Assembly: GCA_011033025.1 (NCBI GenBank)
Contig: WFMF01000052.1
Coordinates: 506,396-570,395 of the forward strand
Direction of reading: 5' to 3'
Length of the DNA stretch: 64,000 bases
From: Beroe forskalii
Lineage: Eukaryota; Ctenophora; Nuda; Beroida; Beroidae
Shown here: piece by piece, positions 35,687 to 47,550 of the stretch
How positions within the stretch are numbered: position 1 is the stretch's first letter
Layout of the letters: every line of letters starts with the position of its first letter
The notes under the pieces: generated by a model
What the model was told of the DNA's origin: nothing
The model's input: only the letters and a program-made list of their open reading frames with translations
The model's database searches: none
Program-made: the position numbers and the translations under genes

Positions 35687-38324
35687 CAGGCATGGATCCA
35701 CCGGGGCGTCTTGAGGCGTCTGCGCCCCCACCAGATATTTGGGGCGTGCATGGGGGCGTGCAATTTTGAAAATTTGATGCTTGCGAATTAATTCAAGATG
35801 CCAGAAATAAACTTTGTGGAAAACTTTCATTCATTCGTTACTTCTAGAAGCATATTTTAAATTTGAATACCTCTGATAATGATATTTTTTATCTACATAA
35901 AACAGTACAGAGTAGCTGTACTATGATCAACCATATTTATATAGTTAGCAAAAGGGAAAAGAAACAAAACAGAGGGCCCATGCGTTACAGATATTAACAT
36001 AAAGCACACCTCCAGAACCATAACAAAAGGGACACATGAACTAAAAATAATTTTTTCCTGTTCCCAATCGCGTTTTTGTTTTACAAAAAGGCATTGAGAA
36101 AAGGTTAGCAGAGATCGTGTTTTGTGGGGGTTGTGTGTATACTACCTTTACGCGTACTGTTAAATCTGAAATAGGTACTGTGCTGCTTGTAGCATACCCA
36201 AATTTGGTCGTCGTCACGATGTCGTCGTATGTCACTTTTTCGATCAACTGCTCCTTTATAATATCACTCAGCGTCAGAGTAGCTTGGTGTAGTGGCATCC
36301 TTCGCATTATGGGCTGCAACTAGCAAACTGGGCTACTTTGTAGGTATTTGAGTTCAATGCTCTGTTGATGCTGATGTTCTTTATGAAAAATTTAACAATT
36401 CTTTAATCATAAAATAAAAACTTAATCAATTTTCACGGTATCAATCAGATTGGATTTCAATCACACAGCCATTTGAACTTCTTTAAGTAGCGGGCAATTC
36501 GGCCAATTTACAATGGGCAGTATTAGTGCCATCAGTTATGAATGATCTAAAGAATTGACTTGAGGAAAATAAACATGATAGTTTGTCTCGGTTCATGATT
36601 GATAACAATGATATATCTGAAGCTTTAATCTTGGTCAGTAATTGATAATTATATTGTGTATTTCAATCTTGAAGATATCATGGCGGGGTACAATATTAGC
36701 GAACATTGCAATGGTTTGATATCTGCAACGCAACACAAATGAAAATTTAACGTACAACGAAAATGGTGATCATAGTTATGAAACTCTGAACGGCCCGCAA
36801 CGAATCTTCAGAGAGTTCTATGAAATGGCGGGAAGCAGCGAACATTTGGCACGTGGAACGAAATCGCCCACGTGATATTTAGATCTCATGCGTTAATTCA
36901 AACTTGTAGTAGAGAAATGTATATAGCGCCCATGCCCGCGCCGAGGAATATCTATAAAATTGATTCAATGATGTTAGTATTGCGATGTCACACTTGATAG
37001 AAGAAGCGTTTATCACGGAAAATTATTTCAGATAAATCGTAAATCTATTGAATACCAACTCTTGCTCTTAATTCCGTGGGTGTCGCCCGATTGTATATCT
37101 TGATTTGTGAGGTCACTTTTGTGCTTTATCGTCAACTCACTATATCAGTAAATAAGACGGACAACAGTCAAATGACAGCGTGTTCTAATAGTACTACCAG
37201 CCCCGAGGAACAGGAAATTAAGCGCCTGCATACGGGAACAATCAACAAACGCACAAGAAATGCTCCGGCAGGCGCAATTCTTGTTTAATAATAAGGCTTG
37301 AAAAGTGAAAAAATAGCTCACGGGCTAAAACGGGTCATTTAGTTGTGCAAGGGTGATTGTGTAGTACAAAGTGTACTACACACGATTTTTTGGCCTCCAT
37401 CCAAAAAATAATATTCATGCCAATAGCCTTAAAGGCTTCAGACAAAAACAGGATTTAGAGTTTTTGAATCCTATTGATTCAAAACTCTACTGCCTTCTAC
37501 AGTATTACAACAACGAAAATAAAAGTCGAAAATAACAGGCACAATGCAATTAATACTTCAGACCTCTAACTACAGGGGCTGCCCCCCAGACCCCTGTAGC
37601 ACGATTTTATATTTATATCAATGAGATTTTGTACGACAGCATTAGCAGCGCTGTTATATTGAAAGCAATGCCCACACACTATTGAGTTGCCATTTCTTTA
37701 TACTCCAGACCTCTGGCTTCTGGGGGCTGCCGCCACAGACCTCTGCTGCTCTTTTGATTCTTAGTATATCATTTATTGGAATTTTTATGACAGAAACAAC
37801 AGCACTGTTATTAAGTTGAAAATAATGCCCAAACACTATTGACTTACCATTTCTCTATACTTCAAACCTCTGGCTTCTGGGGGCTGCCGCCCCCAGACCC
37901 CTGCTGCTCTTTTGATTTAATATTTATTGATATTTCGTACAACATCAACAAGAGTGTCGTTAAGTTGACAACAATGCTCAAACACTATTTAGTTGCTAAT
38001 TCTTTATACTCCAGACCTCTGGCTTCTGGGGGCTGCCGCCCCCAGACCCCTGCTGCTCTTTTGATTCTTAGTATAACATTATTGGAATTTTAATAACAGA
38101 AACGACAGCGCTGTTATTAAGTTGAAAATAATGCCCAAACACTATTGACTTACCATTTCTTTATACTTCAGACCTCTGGCTTCTGGGGGCTGCCACCCCC
38201 AGACCCCTGCTGCTCTTCAAATATTCAAAAACTTCCTATGTGCGAACGAGGTGCCGCGAAGCGGCGCCGAGTGAGCTGTATGAATTTGCACGCCCCCAAA
38301 AATTCTGGGCTGGATCCATGCCTG
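35687..38324. mobile_element. hAT-like DNA transposon, non-autonomous, with 8-bp target duplication
   Basis: 2638 bp with terminal inverted repeats CAGGCATGGATCCA and TGGATCCATGCCTG; a second inverted match, TGGGGGCGTGCAA, lies just inside. GCCTCAAG flanks it at 35679-35686 and 38325-38332. The right arm has a single GCCTCAAG (complement at 56788-56795) at the same place, an untouched empty site. An 8-bp duplication and CAGG.. ends are the signature of the hAT superfamily. I find no transposase frame; the longest frames are under 100 codons. It sits in the RTEL1 intron. Confidence 0.92.
37560..38220. repeat. Internal tandem repeat of the hAT-like element
   Basis: Five copies, spaced about 145-158 bp, of a hairpin phrase CTTCTGGGGGCTGCCGCC followed by CCCAGACCCCTGCTGCTC (near 37570, 37710, 37868, 38016, 38176). 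The first copy is the most diverged. GGGGGCTGCCGCCCCC is itself self-complementary. Confidence 0.75.
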
Positions 38325-40182
38325 GCCTCAAGATAAGGAATAAGGATAAGCAGTAATCCAATCAATATAAGCACCTCATTGAATCTTCCAGTTGAATAAC
38401 AATGTATGACCATAACCAGTTGTTTTATGATGTACAGTATATAGTACATAACAAGCAACAGCAGTTCAAAATTGCAATTTAACTTCTCTGAAATGGCAAT
38501 ATTGAAAGATTTTGAACCAAACTTTATCTCTACTCTTGTAGTGAGCTGAATCAGTTAATCATATATATAGACTTCTACTCCATGAGTTGAATCTCTCTAG
38601 ACTGAAAGCATGATTGTATAGTTTATACTCAATAATTTGCTAACCATATCTAATTTATCTGCATTTTCAGGTTCTTTGTAATGGGTACGATGGTGTGGAA
38701 TTTCTTTCAACTTACAAGAATCGAAGCAATGTCAGTTATATTACATCTTTGGGAAATACCATCATAAATCTCCTGCGACTCATACCAAGTGGGGTGCTTG
38801 TCTTCTTCCCCAGCTATGTTGTTATGAATACAACCATAGAGTCTTGGCAAGGGAGTAATATCTTTACTAGAATATCTAAAATAAAGCAATGCTTCATTGA
38901 ACCCAGATCAAAGAATGAAATGGCAAGTGTCATGGCAGAGTTTGATCAAAAGGTTAAGAACCCCTTTGAAGGAACAACTGGCGCTATACTCTTCGCTGTC
39001 TGCAGAGGAAAGGCGTCAGAAGGAATTGATTTTGCAGATATGCATGGGAGAGCAGTTATCATAACTGGCTTGCCTTTTCCACCCAGAGTTGACCCAAAAG
39101 TAAATTCCAAGATGGTATTTTTAAACCAGCAGAAGAAATCTGTACCAGACTCATTGAGTGGGGATGAATGGTATAAGCAGCAAAGTTCAAGGGCTGTTAA
39201 CCAGGCAGTGGGTCGAGTCATAAGGCATAAGGATGACTTTGGTGCTGTGATTTTCATGGATAAACGCTTTTCTTTCCGGTCTAATATAGAAGAATTACCT
39301 AAATGGACTAGAAATTTTACCAAGGTTCATGACAAATTTGGCACATGTGTGAAAGAATTGTCCCAGTTTTTCAAACTCCATGCTAGCCAAGAAATGAAGA
39401 AAGGTGATGATACCAAAGATGTGAACTCAACCAAGCCCTCTGGAGGAAGACTCAGCACAAAGTATCAAGTGTTTCAACAGAATGAGAAAAGTAAAATAGA
39501 CAGCAGAAACGATGAGTTGGAATCTTTGAAGATCCTTGCTGAGAACGATGAGCACACACCCCCTCCAATTAGATTAAGTCAAAAGAATAGACGGATAGAG
39601 AAAAGTCTGATCACATCACTTAACAATGTCAACTCACCTAATTTTACCTTGTCACCAGAACTGTCTCCCATTACCTCCAAAAGTAAGGTACGCCATGACT
39701 TCAAAACACCAGAGGCTTTGAAAAATCCAAGGAAAAGAATAAAAGTCGTTCAAAGATCCACGACAGTGACTGATCAGCCGTTTTCCCAAGATTCGAGAAC
39801 AACTGTGAAATTTATGCCTCAGTTGAATTCTGCAAGTACTGGTTGTCACAATAGTAAGAGTGGATCTCAACCAGACACAAAATCCAAGGAACCTGAACCA
39901 AGCCAAACTGCAGCTGCAGACAATAAGAAAGTGGAAAAGGAGAAGAGTTGTAAAGAATATGCTGCACTCATTAGATCCTCGTTAGATCCCTCTGAATATG
40001 AAGTTTTTAAAAGCATTGTAGGTATCTATAGGAAAGATGGTGACATCCAATTGCTGATTAATAAGATTAATGATCTTCTTTTTGTAAACCACAAAGGTTT
40101 ACTCAGAGGGTTCAGAGTATTTCTTAACCGCAAAGACAAGCCTACGTTTGATAAGTATTTTAATGGGTTGGTTTTTTCATAG

Positions 40183-40958
40183 TTTAGATGGCCCAGCTTT
40201 TATTTTTAGACAAAAATTATGGTATAGGTCATAATAAGAGTATAGGAATCAAATGATTTTATAGTGTTTGACCGATAAATACTTTTTTATATGATGAGAT
40301 TACTAAATTTTGCGATGAGTTATTTGTTTTACTGATAATTGGTAATGATCGAAAGAATACCATGGAATCTAGATTGTTTTGTTGTCTGATCACTTCAGTT
40401 GCAATTTATCGAAGTTGCCAGGATTTTTAATTGTAATTTATGAGACTCATTTTTAGAGTATTAAGCTATGTCATGGGTATCTAATAAAAAGAATTAGCTA
40501 CATGGATAAGGATAATTTTTATCTTTTCTTCACATGATAAGGATATAGTTGAATATAAAGATAAACTTATAACCTATTTATTAATTGTTTTTAACTATAA
40601 ACGATGAGGCATTTTTTATTCATTGGACTACAGTAATGTTTAAAAATATTACATTAGCAAATTGTAGTAATTTGCTTCCGTTCCACAGTCTCAATTATTT
40701 CAATGGCCATCATTGGGCATTGGTTGGTGGCTATCTCTATTCACCTTTAAACACACTTATTAAGATATTATTGTTCAGTTGACTCGATCATATTTCCGGT
40801 TAATCAAATGCTTTGGAAAAATTAACCCCATTAAACAAATAACACATCACTATGTTACGCTTCCAATAATATCTCATCACCACAATTATCAGTAATTCCC
40901 CTATTAATTCCCCTATCAATTATCCTCTAATTACCCAACTAACTGAGTCTATCTAGCC
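40183..40958. other. RTEL1-PPM1G intergenic region, left arm
   Basis: Mirror of 54159-54962. Presumably holds the RTEL1 3' UTR and the PPM1G promoter. Near its right end ATTCCCCTATTAATT occurs about twice; the right arm has more copies of the same 12-bp phrase. No other signal is clear. Confidence 0.5.
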
Positions 40959-41084
40959 ATGGGAGCAGCGCTATCTGGTTACTTGGAAGCACCGGTCACT
41001 GATAAGGAAGTTACGGATGGAACGTCCAAGTTGGGCATCAGATACGGCGCTTCTACCATGCAGGGATGGCGGGTCGCAAATGAG
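40959..41084 (+). pseudogene. PPM1G: Orphan PPM1G exon 1 (left arm)
   Basis: 42 codons identical in protein to exon 1 of the intact right-arm PPM1G ([18 protein letters not shown].. to MQGWRVANE), ending at a GT donor (GAG|GTATGT). No downstream PPM1G exon follows on this strand: the inverted homology stops inside intron 1 at 42642 and unrelated DNA begins. If transcribed, it could only produce a short aberrant RNA, unless it splices to something in the spacer. Confidence 0.85.
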
Positions 41085-41103
41085 GTATGTCTAAATTATT
41101 CGT

Positions 41104-41800
41104 GTCTAAGTGCGTAGTAGTATGTCACCCGACTAAGTGGTGTCAAAGTGCGTAGCGGTATGTTATCTGAAATATGTGACTTAGTGGTGTCAAGATGCGT
41201 AGCGGTATGTTATCTGACTTAGTTGTGTCAAGGTGCGCAGCGGTATGTTATCTGACTTAGTGGTGTCAAGGTGCGCAGCGGTATGTTATCTGACATAGTG
41301 GTGTCAAGCTTAGTAACGGTATGTTATCTGACTTAGTGGTGTCAAGGTGTGTATCAGTATGTTATCTGACTTAGTGGTGTCAAGCTTAGTAGCGGTATGT
41401 TATCTGACTTAGTGTTGTCATGGTGAGTAGCGGTATGTTATCTGACTTAGTGGTGTCAAGCTTAGTAGCGGTATGTTATCTGACTCAGTGGTGTCAAGCT
41501 TAGTAGCGGTATGTTATCTGACTTAGTGGTGTCAAGGTGCGCAGCGGTATGTTATCTGACTTAGTGGTGTCAAGGTGCGCAGTGGTATGTTATCTTACTT
41601 AGTGGTGTCAAGGTGAGAAGCGGTATGTTACCTGACTTAGTGGTGTCAAGGTGGTTAGCGGTATGCTTTCAGACTTAGTGGTGTCAAGGTGCGCAGCGGT
41701 ATGTTATCTGACTTAGTGGTGTCAAGGTGCGTGGCGGTATGTTACCTGACTTAGTGGTGTCAAGGTGGTTAGCGGTATGCTTTCAGACTTAGTCGTGTTA
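41104..41800. repeat. 38-bp minisatellite in PPM1G intron 1, left arm
   Basis: About 18 units of 38 bp, consensus around TTATCTGACTTAGTGGTGTC then AAG.T..GTAGCGGTATG. Units vary at a few positions and alternate between an AAGCTTAG and an AAGGTGCG form. No spacers, so not CRISPR-like. Confidence 0.9.
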
Positions 41801-42699
41801 GTTGTTGCTTTCAATCGCTGCCACTCATCACAATCACTTGGTACAACACGTATAGTATCCACTGGTGAAATGAAGATTTAAGCCATGAGTGGGAACGACA
41901 AAATGCGTTCAGCTTAAAGAGTCTTCACATCGTAATGTTTTAGTATTTCGTTACAGGTCACGTAAACCTAGTTGTCACACGTTACATATACTCAGAAACT
42001 GGTCGCATGCCCAAATAAGGCTTTTTCACGCCATAGATCAACCACCCTAAACCCTGATAATGACGTCATTATCAATAACCTGTTATAACCCCGAACCGTT
42101 TACAGTACTTCGTGTTGACAGGACTTATTTGTTGTATGAGTCTGTGCCATGTATAAGAATGGACAGTGCCAGTAAGCTATGTGCTGGTGTTCTGTCAGAT
42201 ATTATAGGACCCCTTTGTCTTCTGTTTTTCTTATCTCAAACTCCCCTTCAAATATGAAATAAATCTTCGGTTTGAATCATCATCATTGGACACAGTCATC
42301 TTATTAGAAAACAAGAAAGTGATAATTATCTCAGGATTACGGTTGAAAGTTGATGTTCTAGGCTGTCTGTAATGAACTGCTAGTATTAATTAACATTCTA
42401 TTAATCAAACATCATGGTCGTATCTCGTTGACTCAAAAGCTCAAACTATATAAATAATTAATCAACTACCTTTTTACCAAGCCCAAGAATAATGGTGGTT
42501 AATGTAACGTTTAAAACCATTAAATCCTCGAAACACCCCTTCAATCCCTTTAGCCAGGCTAATGGGTTTACGTAATTGAGCTTTAACTTGATTAAATGGC
42601 AGGGTAATGAGTGCTGAACACTTGAAAGAAATTGTTCGAATTTGGAGGCGATGTTTACATGGGACAAAAAAGTAAGGACAGGACAAATGTCAGGCGACA

Positions 42700-43265
42700 T
42701 GGGATTTTAGCCTCAAATGTGCTTGATATGAGTTTCTATGGTTAGATATCATGTTTAAGAAGCCCAGGCCATCATAGGAGCCACGACCTTGAGCCACGCC
42801 CAAAATCCCATCTTTCCTGCCAATATGGTGGCCAAAAGAGACAAGTTTGGACATGCGATTTCAGCCGAAAATCACTCCAAATCATTTTATTTCGATAACA
42901 AAGTTAATTTAGGGTTCCAGACTAAATCAACCATTCCCAGCCCAATACGCCCAGATTCCACGCCCCATAAATGCGCGAAATGTCGCAAGCTCAGTGGCAA
43001 AATACAAATGTCACGATATGGATTTTAGGTCAAATGTGCCTGATATGAGTTTCTATGGTTAGATATCTATGTGCCACAGGCCATCAAGAGCCACGCCACA
43101 ACCTTGAGCCTAAAATTCCATCTTTCCAACAATATTGGCCAAAGACAAGTTTGGACATGCGATTTCAGCTCGAAAATCACCCAAATCATTTTATTTCGAT
43201 CACAAAGTTAATTTAGGGTTTAGACCAAATTCAAAAAATTTTGTTTTTTTTTTTTAAAGGTTTTG
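42700..43265. repeat. Tandem pair, about 305-bp period
   Basis: GATATGAGTTTCTATGGTTA at about 42727 and 43041, and TTTGGACATGCGATTTCAGC at about 42847 and 43150, mark two diverged copies. They begin just inside the spacer next to the left arm end. T homopolymers near 43245-43256 and 43290 follow. Confidence 0.6.
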
Positions 43266-44489
43266 GTTTAGGTTCGTGGGCTTTTTCCATTTTTTTTTCC
43301 AAACATTAATTTTTTCCCCAAGGCCCCCGAATCCATTTTCTTTCAAAATCATGACAGACATATTACTTCAAGATTTCCTACATTTCCCCGCTTATATCCG
43401 ATAGATACACTAGCTACATAGGACTCCATACATTATTCATACCAAAGTTCAAAATAGGACCGTCAAACGCTTATGATCATCGGCTGCGTATTAGCTTAAA
43501 CCCAATACCCAAAAGCTCATTTGACATTAACCAATCAGTGCCCGAGTTGGCAATAAACTCGCGCGCTGATTGGTCAAATTTGTGACGATTTTGGGCTCCC
43601 ACGGGTAAGTCAATATGGCGCCGATACATATTATAAGTAGCGAAGAGTTGGAAACGAAAATTAGTACACAATACACGGCATTTACTGCCGCACATGGAGT
43701 GATCCGATCACGCAACAACAGGTCATGGGCACATAATCCCCACGTGTGGGAAGGCAATAGGTGTAGAATGACGTCATTATCAGGGAATAACGTGGGGAGT
43801 TGATGACGAAACCGCGGCGACTTCTCAAAGCAACAGATCACGGGTAATTGATTTTACTGTTTACTACTGAGCGCGGGAACGCGTGCATATGAGTGTGTGT
43901 ATGTGTGTGGGCGGAGTGATTAGGGGACATCAGCTACTCAGTTAAAGTGCGCGCGGCAAACGATTAAGGGGCATCTTTTAGAGTTTTGAAGAGTGCCTGA
44001 AGCGATTATGGGAGCATTTTCATTAGGCTAAATTCAAAATTGGACGAAATCGTGATATGAGTTGATACGGGTTTTTACAGGTCCCCAGGTCTCTTAACGA
44101 TTCAATAAACTAATCAATATAAAATAACTTTTAAATACTATCAAGTATCAACTTTAGATAGCTAAGATGTGACGCTATAAATGTATTACGTAGATATGGA
44201 CAGTGATGTGTGTCAAAGTGATCGTTTTTGTATTGCTTTTAGCAAGTACACATCACGACAGACCTATAATAATACTTTTACTCAGTAAAAATCAGCAACA
44301 TCTAACCCCTAAAATCGTAATCAATCCACAGCAAGGTTAAAACCACTCTCTCAACACACAGTAAATACCTGTTAAAAGTCACAATTACGTAACACGTCGT
44401 GTTACCATGACAACTGTAAAGAGCGTTTGACACTAAATAATACACATCCCTACCATATAAGCGGACAACCTGTGAACATTTACCAATCA

Positions 44490-44595
44490 CGGATTAGAAA
44501 CACGTACTCGCACATTGACAACCAATCAGAGGGCAGTTACGTGGCTGCTCAACCAATCGGAAGTGAGGATGAAGGTCACGTGACCGATACGCGAG
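44490..44595. promoter_or_regulatory. Candidate promoter elements (CCAAT boxes and an E-box)
   Basis: Two CCAAT boxes (ACCAATCAGAG near 44520, ACCAATCGG near 44552) precede a perfect E-box palindrome GTCACGTGAC (44575-44584). A second such patch is at 43534-43580: CCAATCAG and, on the other strand, GATTGGTCA, followed by a YY1-like CAATATGGCGCC with an ATG at 43615. Position and content look promoter-like in an otherwise anonymous spacer; no transcript is proven. Confidence 0.35.
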
Positions 44596-45360
44596 TGCTC
44601 GACCTCACGGCTATATCATATTAAAATATATACATGCTGTATTTGTAACTAAATGATATAATTTATATCATATATTTGAGTAGCGATCAGTAAAAGTGTT
44701 AAATGCTCATCAGACACAGATTAGAATTGAATCGGAAGTGAGAGCTCTCCCCCAGCGATAATAATATAACCCAAAAACCGCGCGATGAGAAAAAACTAAT
44801 TAAATCAACCGCGGAGAACACTCATCAATACACGTGTACATATATGTACATGATTTCCGAATACAAAAATGTATACATCTATACACATACACGCGCCGCA
44901 AAAAGAGGGGTACAAATTATCATGAGTGTTGTGATGAATGTCACAGGTAAGAGAATCCTTCCTGTGACAGAGCAAGAGAAGGGTAGCGAGGTATAATCTC
45001 TGTGAGTGTTAAGCATCAGATAAAAGAAGAATATTGAATTTCACGTGTCCACTCTCCGGTGGAGAATTGAAGACAGAGAGAGAGTGGAGGGATGCCATGG
45101 CAACATAATATGGCACATGTATTAGCATTGCAGGAATGAGTATTTTATATATAAAGTGTGGAACGGTAATGAACCTAATATATATTTATTGAAGTAAGTA
45201 CGTATTATATAATAAAAGTCTACGTAAGTACGTATTCTATATAATGATGATTTCAGCTTTAACCAGCGCGCGCAGCAATTGAGAGTTCTATATATATAAA
45301 ACTAATTACGTTTATACCACCACCACTACTACTAGCCCTCACAAATGTAGTAGTATATTG

Positions 45361-45588
45361 ATGAAGGAGCTGAGGAGTCTTTTATTTATACTTATATTGG
45401 TAGTTATAATATACAATACGAAGTGTCGTTATGGTGACGGTACACCTAGCCGTCTCCTAACTAATACGTCACCATGGCAACTGTCAGGTCAAGCAGTCAG
45501 TCGGGCACCAAACTCCTCAACTACAGCAGTAAAACTCCTCCAGAGAGAGAGATATTCCTATTATTTCCACTTAACCACGCCCCATTGA
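45361..45588 (+). CDS. Possible small secreted protein, unconfirmed
   Basis: Starts MKELRSLLFILILVVIIY, a convincing signal-peptide shape (basic start, hydrophobic core, then NTKC), followed by about 50 polar residues with one N-glycosylation-type NSS. I recognise no family. The downstream end may not be the true C terminus, since GT dinucleotides near 45530 could be donors. It lies in the spacer of the inverted duplication, downstream of the candidate promoter patch. It could also be chance. Confidence 0.25.
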   Translation: MKELRSLLFILILVVIIYNTKCRYGDGTPSRLLTNTSPWQLSGQAVSRAPNSSTTAVKLLQRERYSYYFHLTTPH

Positions 45589-47088
45589 CGTCATATCCAG
45601 GCTGGGAATCACTTAACAATCATTTTCATCAATCATATAATTCATGAGCAGCAGCCAATGATTTGTTTATACTTTTATTATACACGGTATATTAATATAA
45701 GGAAACGCGCGGTAGGGTTGTATACGAGCATACTAAGGTTATTACCCTTATTATTAGTTAATGGAGGAAGGGTGAAGGCGGTTCATAAGCACATGATTAG
45801 GGTACGAGGTTCATAGTAACCCCCACACACATTAACCTTATCTGGGGACAAACCCTGAAGCTTCATCTTTACTTCACACTTCACAGATCATTAAAGATTA
45901 AAGGCTAATTGATAAACCCAAATGATTTTCTGTAAGACCCTATTAGCATATTGAAGTCACATACCATACAAACTACAGTAAGAATTCAAAGAACCAAGTT
46001 TAAAAAGATGCTGTTCCCTCCGTTGAATATAAAGAAAGTCACTGAGTCATCGTGATGACATGAAAAGGATAAAACTTTTATTGCTTTCAATTTCATCCAA
46101 CTACGCTTGACTTGGTCCCAAATGTTAAGCTTCTTTTCATCCCCATCAAAAGGACAAACAATTGTTGTCATTTAACCTCTGTAGATAATATGATGAGTAA
46201 GTCTAGGGTGTTAGCTTTTCAACTGGTGCCTTTATAATTTGCTCAACTTCTTATAAACAACCATGACATTTTCAGTTTGCTTCATCTCTTTGGTTAGCGA
46301 TGCCTCTGTCCGCTCAGTCTTAACTTGGCATAAGCTGGTTACAAGCTTTGCTGGTGTTTTTTACACAAGTGATTTTGACTATTGGGTAGGCAATACGACG
46401 ACCAAAAACCAGCGGTTAGGCTTTTCCTTTTTCCGATTTAAATGGAAACTTGTCAACTCATTTATATATTTACAACGGTCCTAATCTCATTTTGCAACTG
46501 GCATATTTGAGAGAAAAAAAGAAATAAGGCATTTCTAAGAGCCGCAGTCCTCTGTTAACTTGAGCCTGTTTACGACTTATGTAACTGATGTAAAACATTT
46601 CATTTGACCCATGTATAGTTCTAGAAAGTGCAAGAAAGTTGAATTGAACGTGTGTTTAAAAACAGTAAAACGGTTACAGGAACATAAAATCTATGGAGAT
46701 TCGAGGGTAGATGACATAATCCACACATACACACGCAGAATTGGATCTGTGACACATCAAAAGGTGGGGTACAAAACGTTTAACGACGATGGGATCAGTT
46801 TCCATGGCTGACGTTATTACTAAGTTACACTCGAATGGATGCACGTCGTGGGTGGCGAGTACGGAGCTCGGTTTCTACAGACAGAAACTGTTACGGACAG
46901 AAAATTGTGTCTTAAAACCTCGCTAGATATTTGAAAATGATTACTGGTCATATTCATTGAGCCGTGACTAATGAAGAAAAAATCGTGTCTGTTTATTCTT
47001 TATCGAAAGCTGGAGCCATTATCAAAGCAACCAATAGCTTGATAAAATCGGAATTGTAACTTTTAATCAAATTTAAGACTAAGATCTA
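45589..47088. other. Spacer DNA, no recognised gene
   Basis: AT-rich with only short frames (46263-46484, 46611-46811) that show no motif. The stretch 44630-45360 before it is also anonymous, apart from CRE-like and simple AT repeats. Confidence 0.35.
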
Positions 47089-47550
47089 ATGTACCGAACA
47101 TATCCGAGCATAGCATGGATAAAATTGTTACTGGTTATCGAGCAAACATTGTTAATTGATCTTCCATTTTCTATTTATAGCACTAGAATTAACTTCATCT
47201 TACTTGTATTCATTAGCCCTCCCCCTAATGTCAGCAAGGTGGCCCATGAACTCATTAAGCAAGCCATTTGCCTTATGGGTACATTATTTGCGATACAAAA
47301 TATCTTATTTCAGCACGCGACTTATGGATACTTGAAATATAGGATTTTCCTCATCCCGATAATTTCACTGAAAATTTGGGCATTTTTTCGACAAAGCAAC
47401 GTAAAAATGAACTCACTAACTTCGGAATCACCGGCGCTTAATGAAGCAATGACCCTAACTAATTCAAATACTTCAAATAATCCAAGACGTTCAGTCGTTC
47501 AAATAGTAAGTCCGCGAGTTGAATCTATAATATTAAATGAATTTACCTGA
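47089..47550 (+). CDS. Hypothetical protein with hydrophobic segments, doubtful
   Basis: 153 codons from a real ATG. Three or four hydrophobic stretches (for example LIKQAICLMGTLFAIQNILF and IFLIPIISLKIWAFF) are followed by a polar Ser/Thr/Asn-rich tail. No family is recognised. In AT-rich DNA a frame of this length can arise by chance, and there is no splice or promoter support. Confidence 0.2.
   Translation: MYRTYPSIAWIKLLLVIEQTLLIDLPFSIYSTRINFILLVFISPPPNVSKVAHELIKQAICLMGTLFAIQNILFQHATYGYLKYRIFLIPIISLKIWAFFRQSNVKMNSLTSESPALNEAMTLTNSNTSNNPRRSVVQIVSPRVESIILNEFT

Larger units (their letters stand above)
34059..40182 (+). pseudogene. RTEL1: RTEL1 copy 2 (left arm), two exons, frameshifted exon 1
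   Basis: Exon 1 is 34059-35532 (ending AGTGTGCAG before GTAAATATG); exon 2 is 38671-40182 (after TTTTCAG). The 3.1-kb intron is swollen by the hAT-like insertion. Exon 1 has three one-base indels, all in homopolymers: an extra T near 34098, a lost A near 34886 and a lost T near 34984. The frames 34132-34950 and 34985-35551 result from these. Exon 2 is fully open (helicase motifs V and VI, QAVGRVIRH, linker, harmonin-like domain). It differs from the right-arm exon 2 product at about 17 of 495 residues, mostly in the linker. Because every break is in a homopolymer, sequencing error on an intact allele is a real alternative to a pseudogene. Confidence 0.75.
29436..42642 (+). repeat. Left arm of large inverted duplication
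   Basis: Mirrors 51934-62121 in reverse complement. The outer end starts TAGCTACATC (complement at 62112-62121); the inner end stops at TTGTTCGAATT (complement from 51934). About 8.2 kb is shared once arm-specific insertions are removed: on this side LINE E (29710-32079) and the hAT-like element (35687-38324). Confidence 0.9.

Noticed and set aside
41104-41800. Regular 38-bp repeats as a CRISPR-like array
   Set aside because: Units are directly contiguous with no unique spacers, and the array sits in an animal intron. It is a minisatellite.
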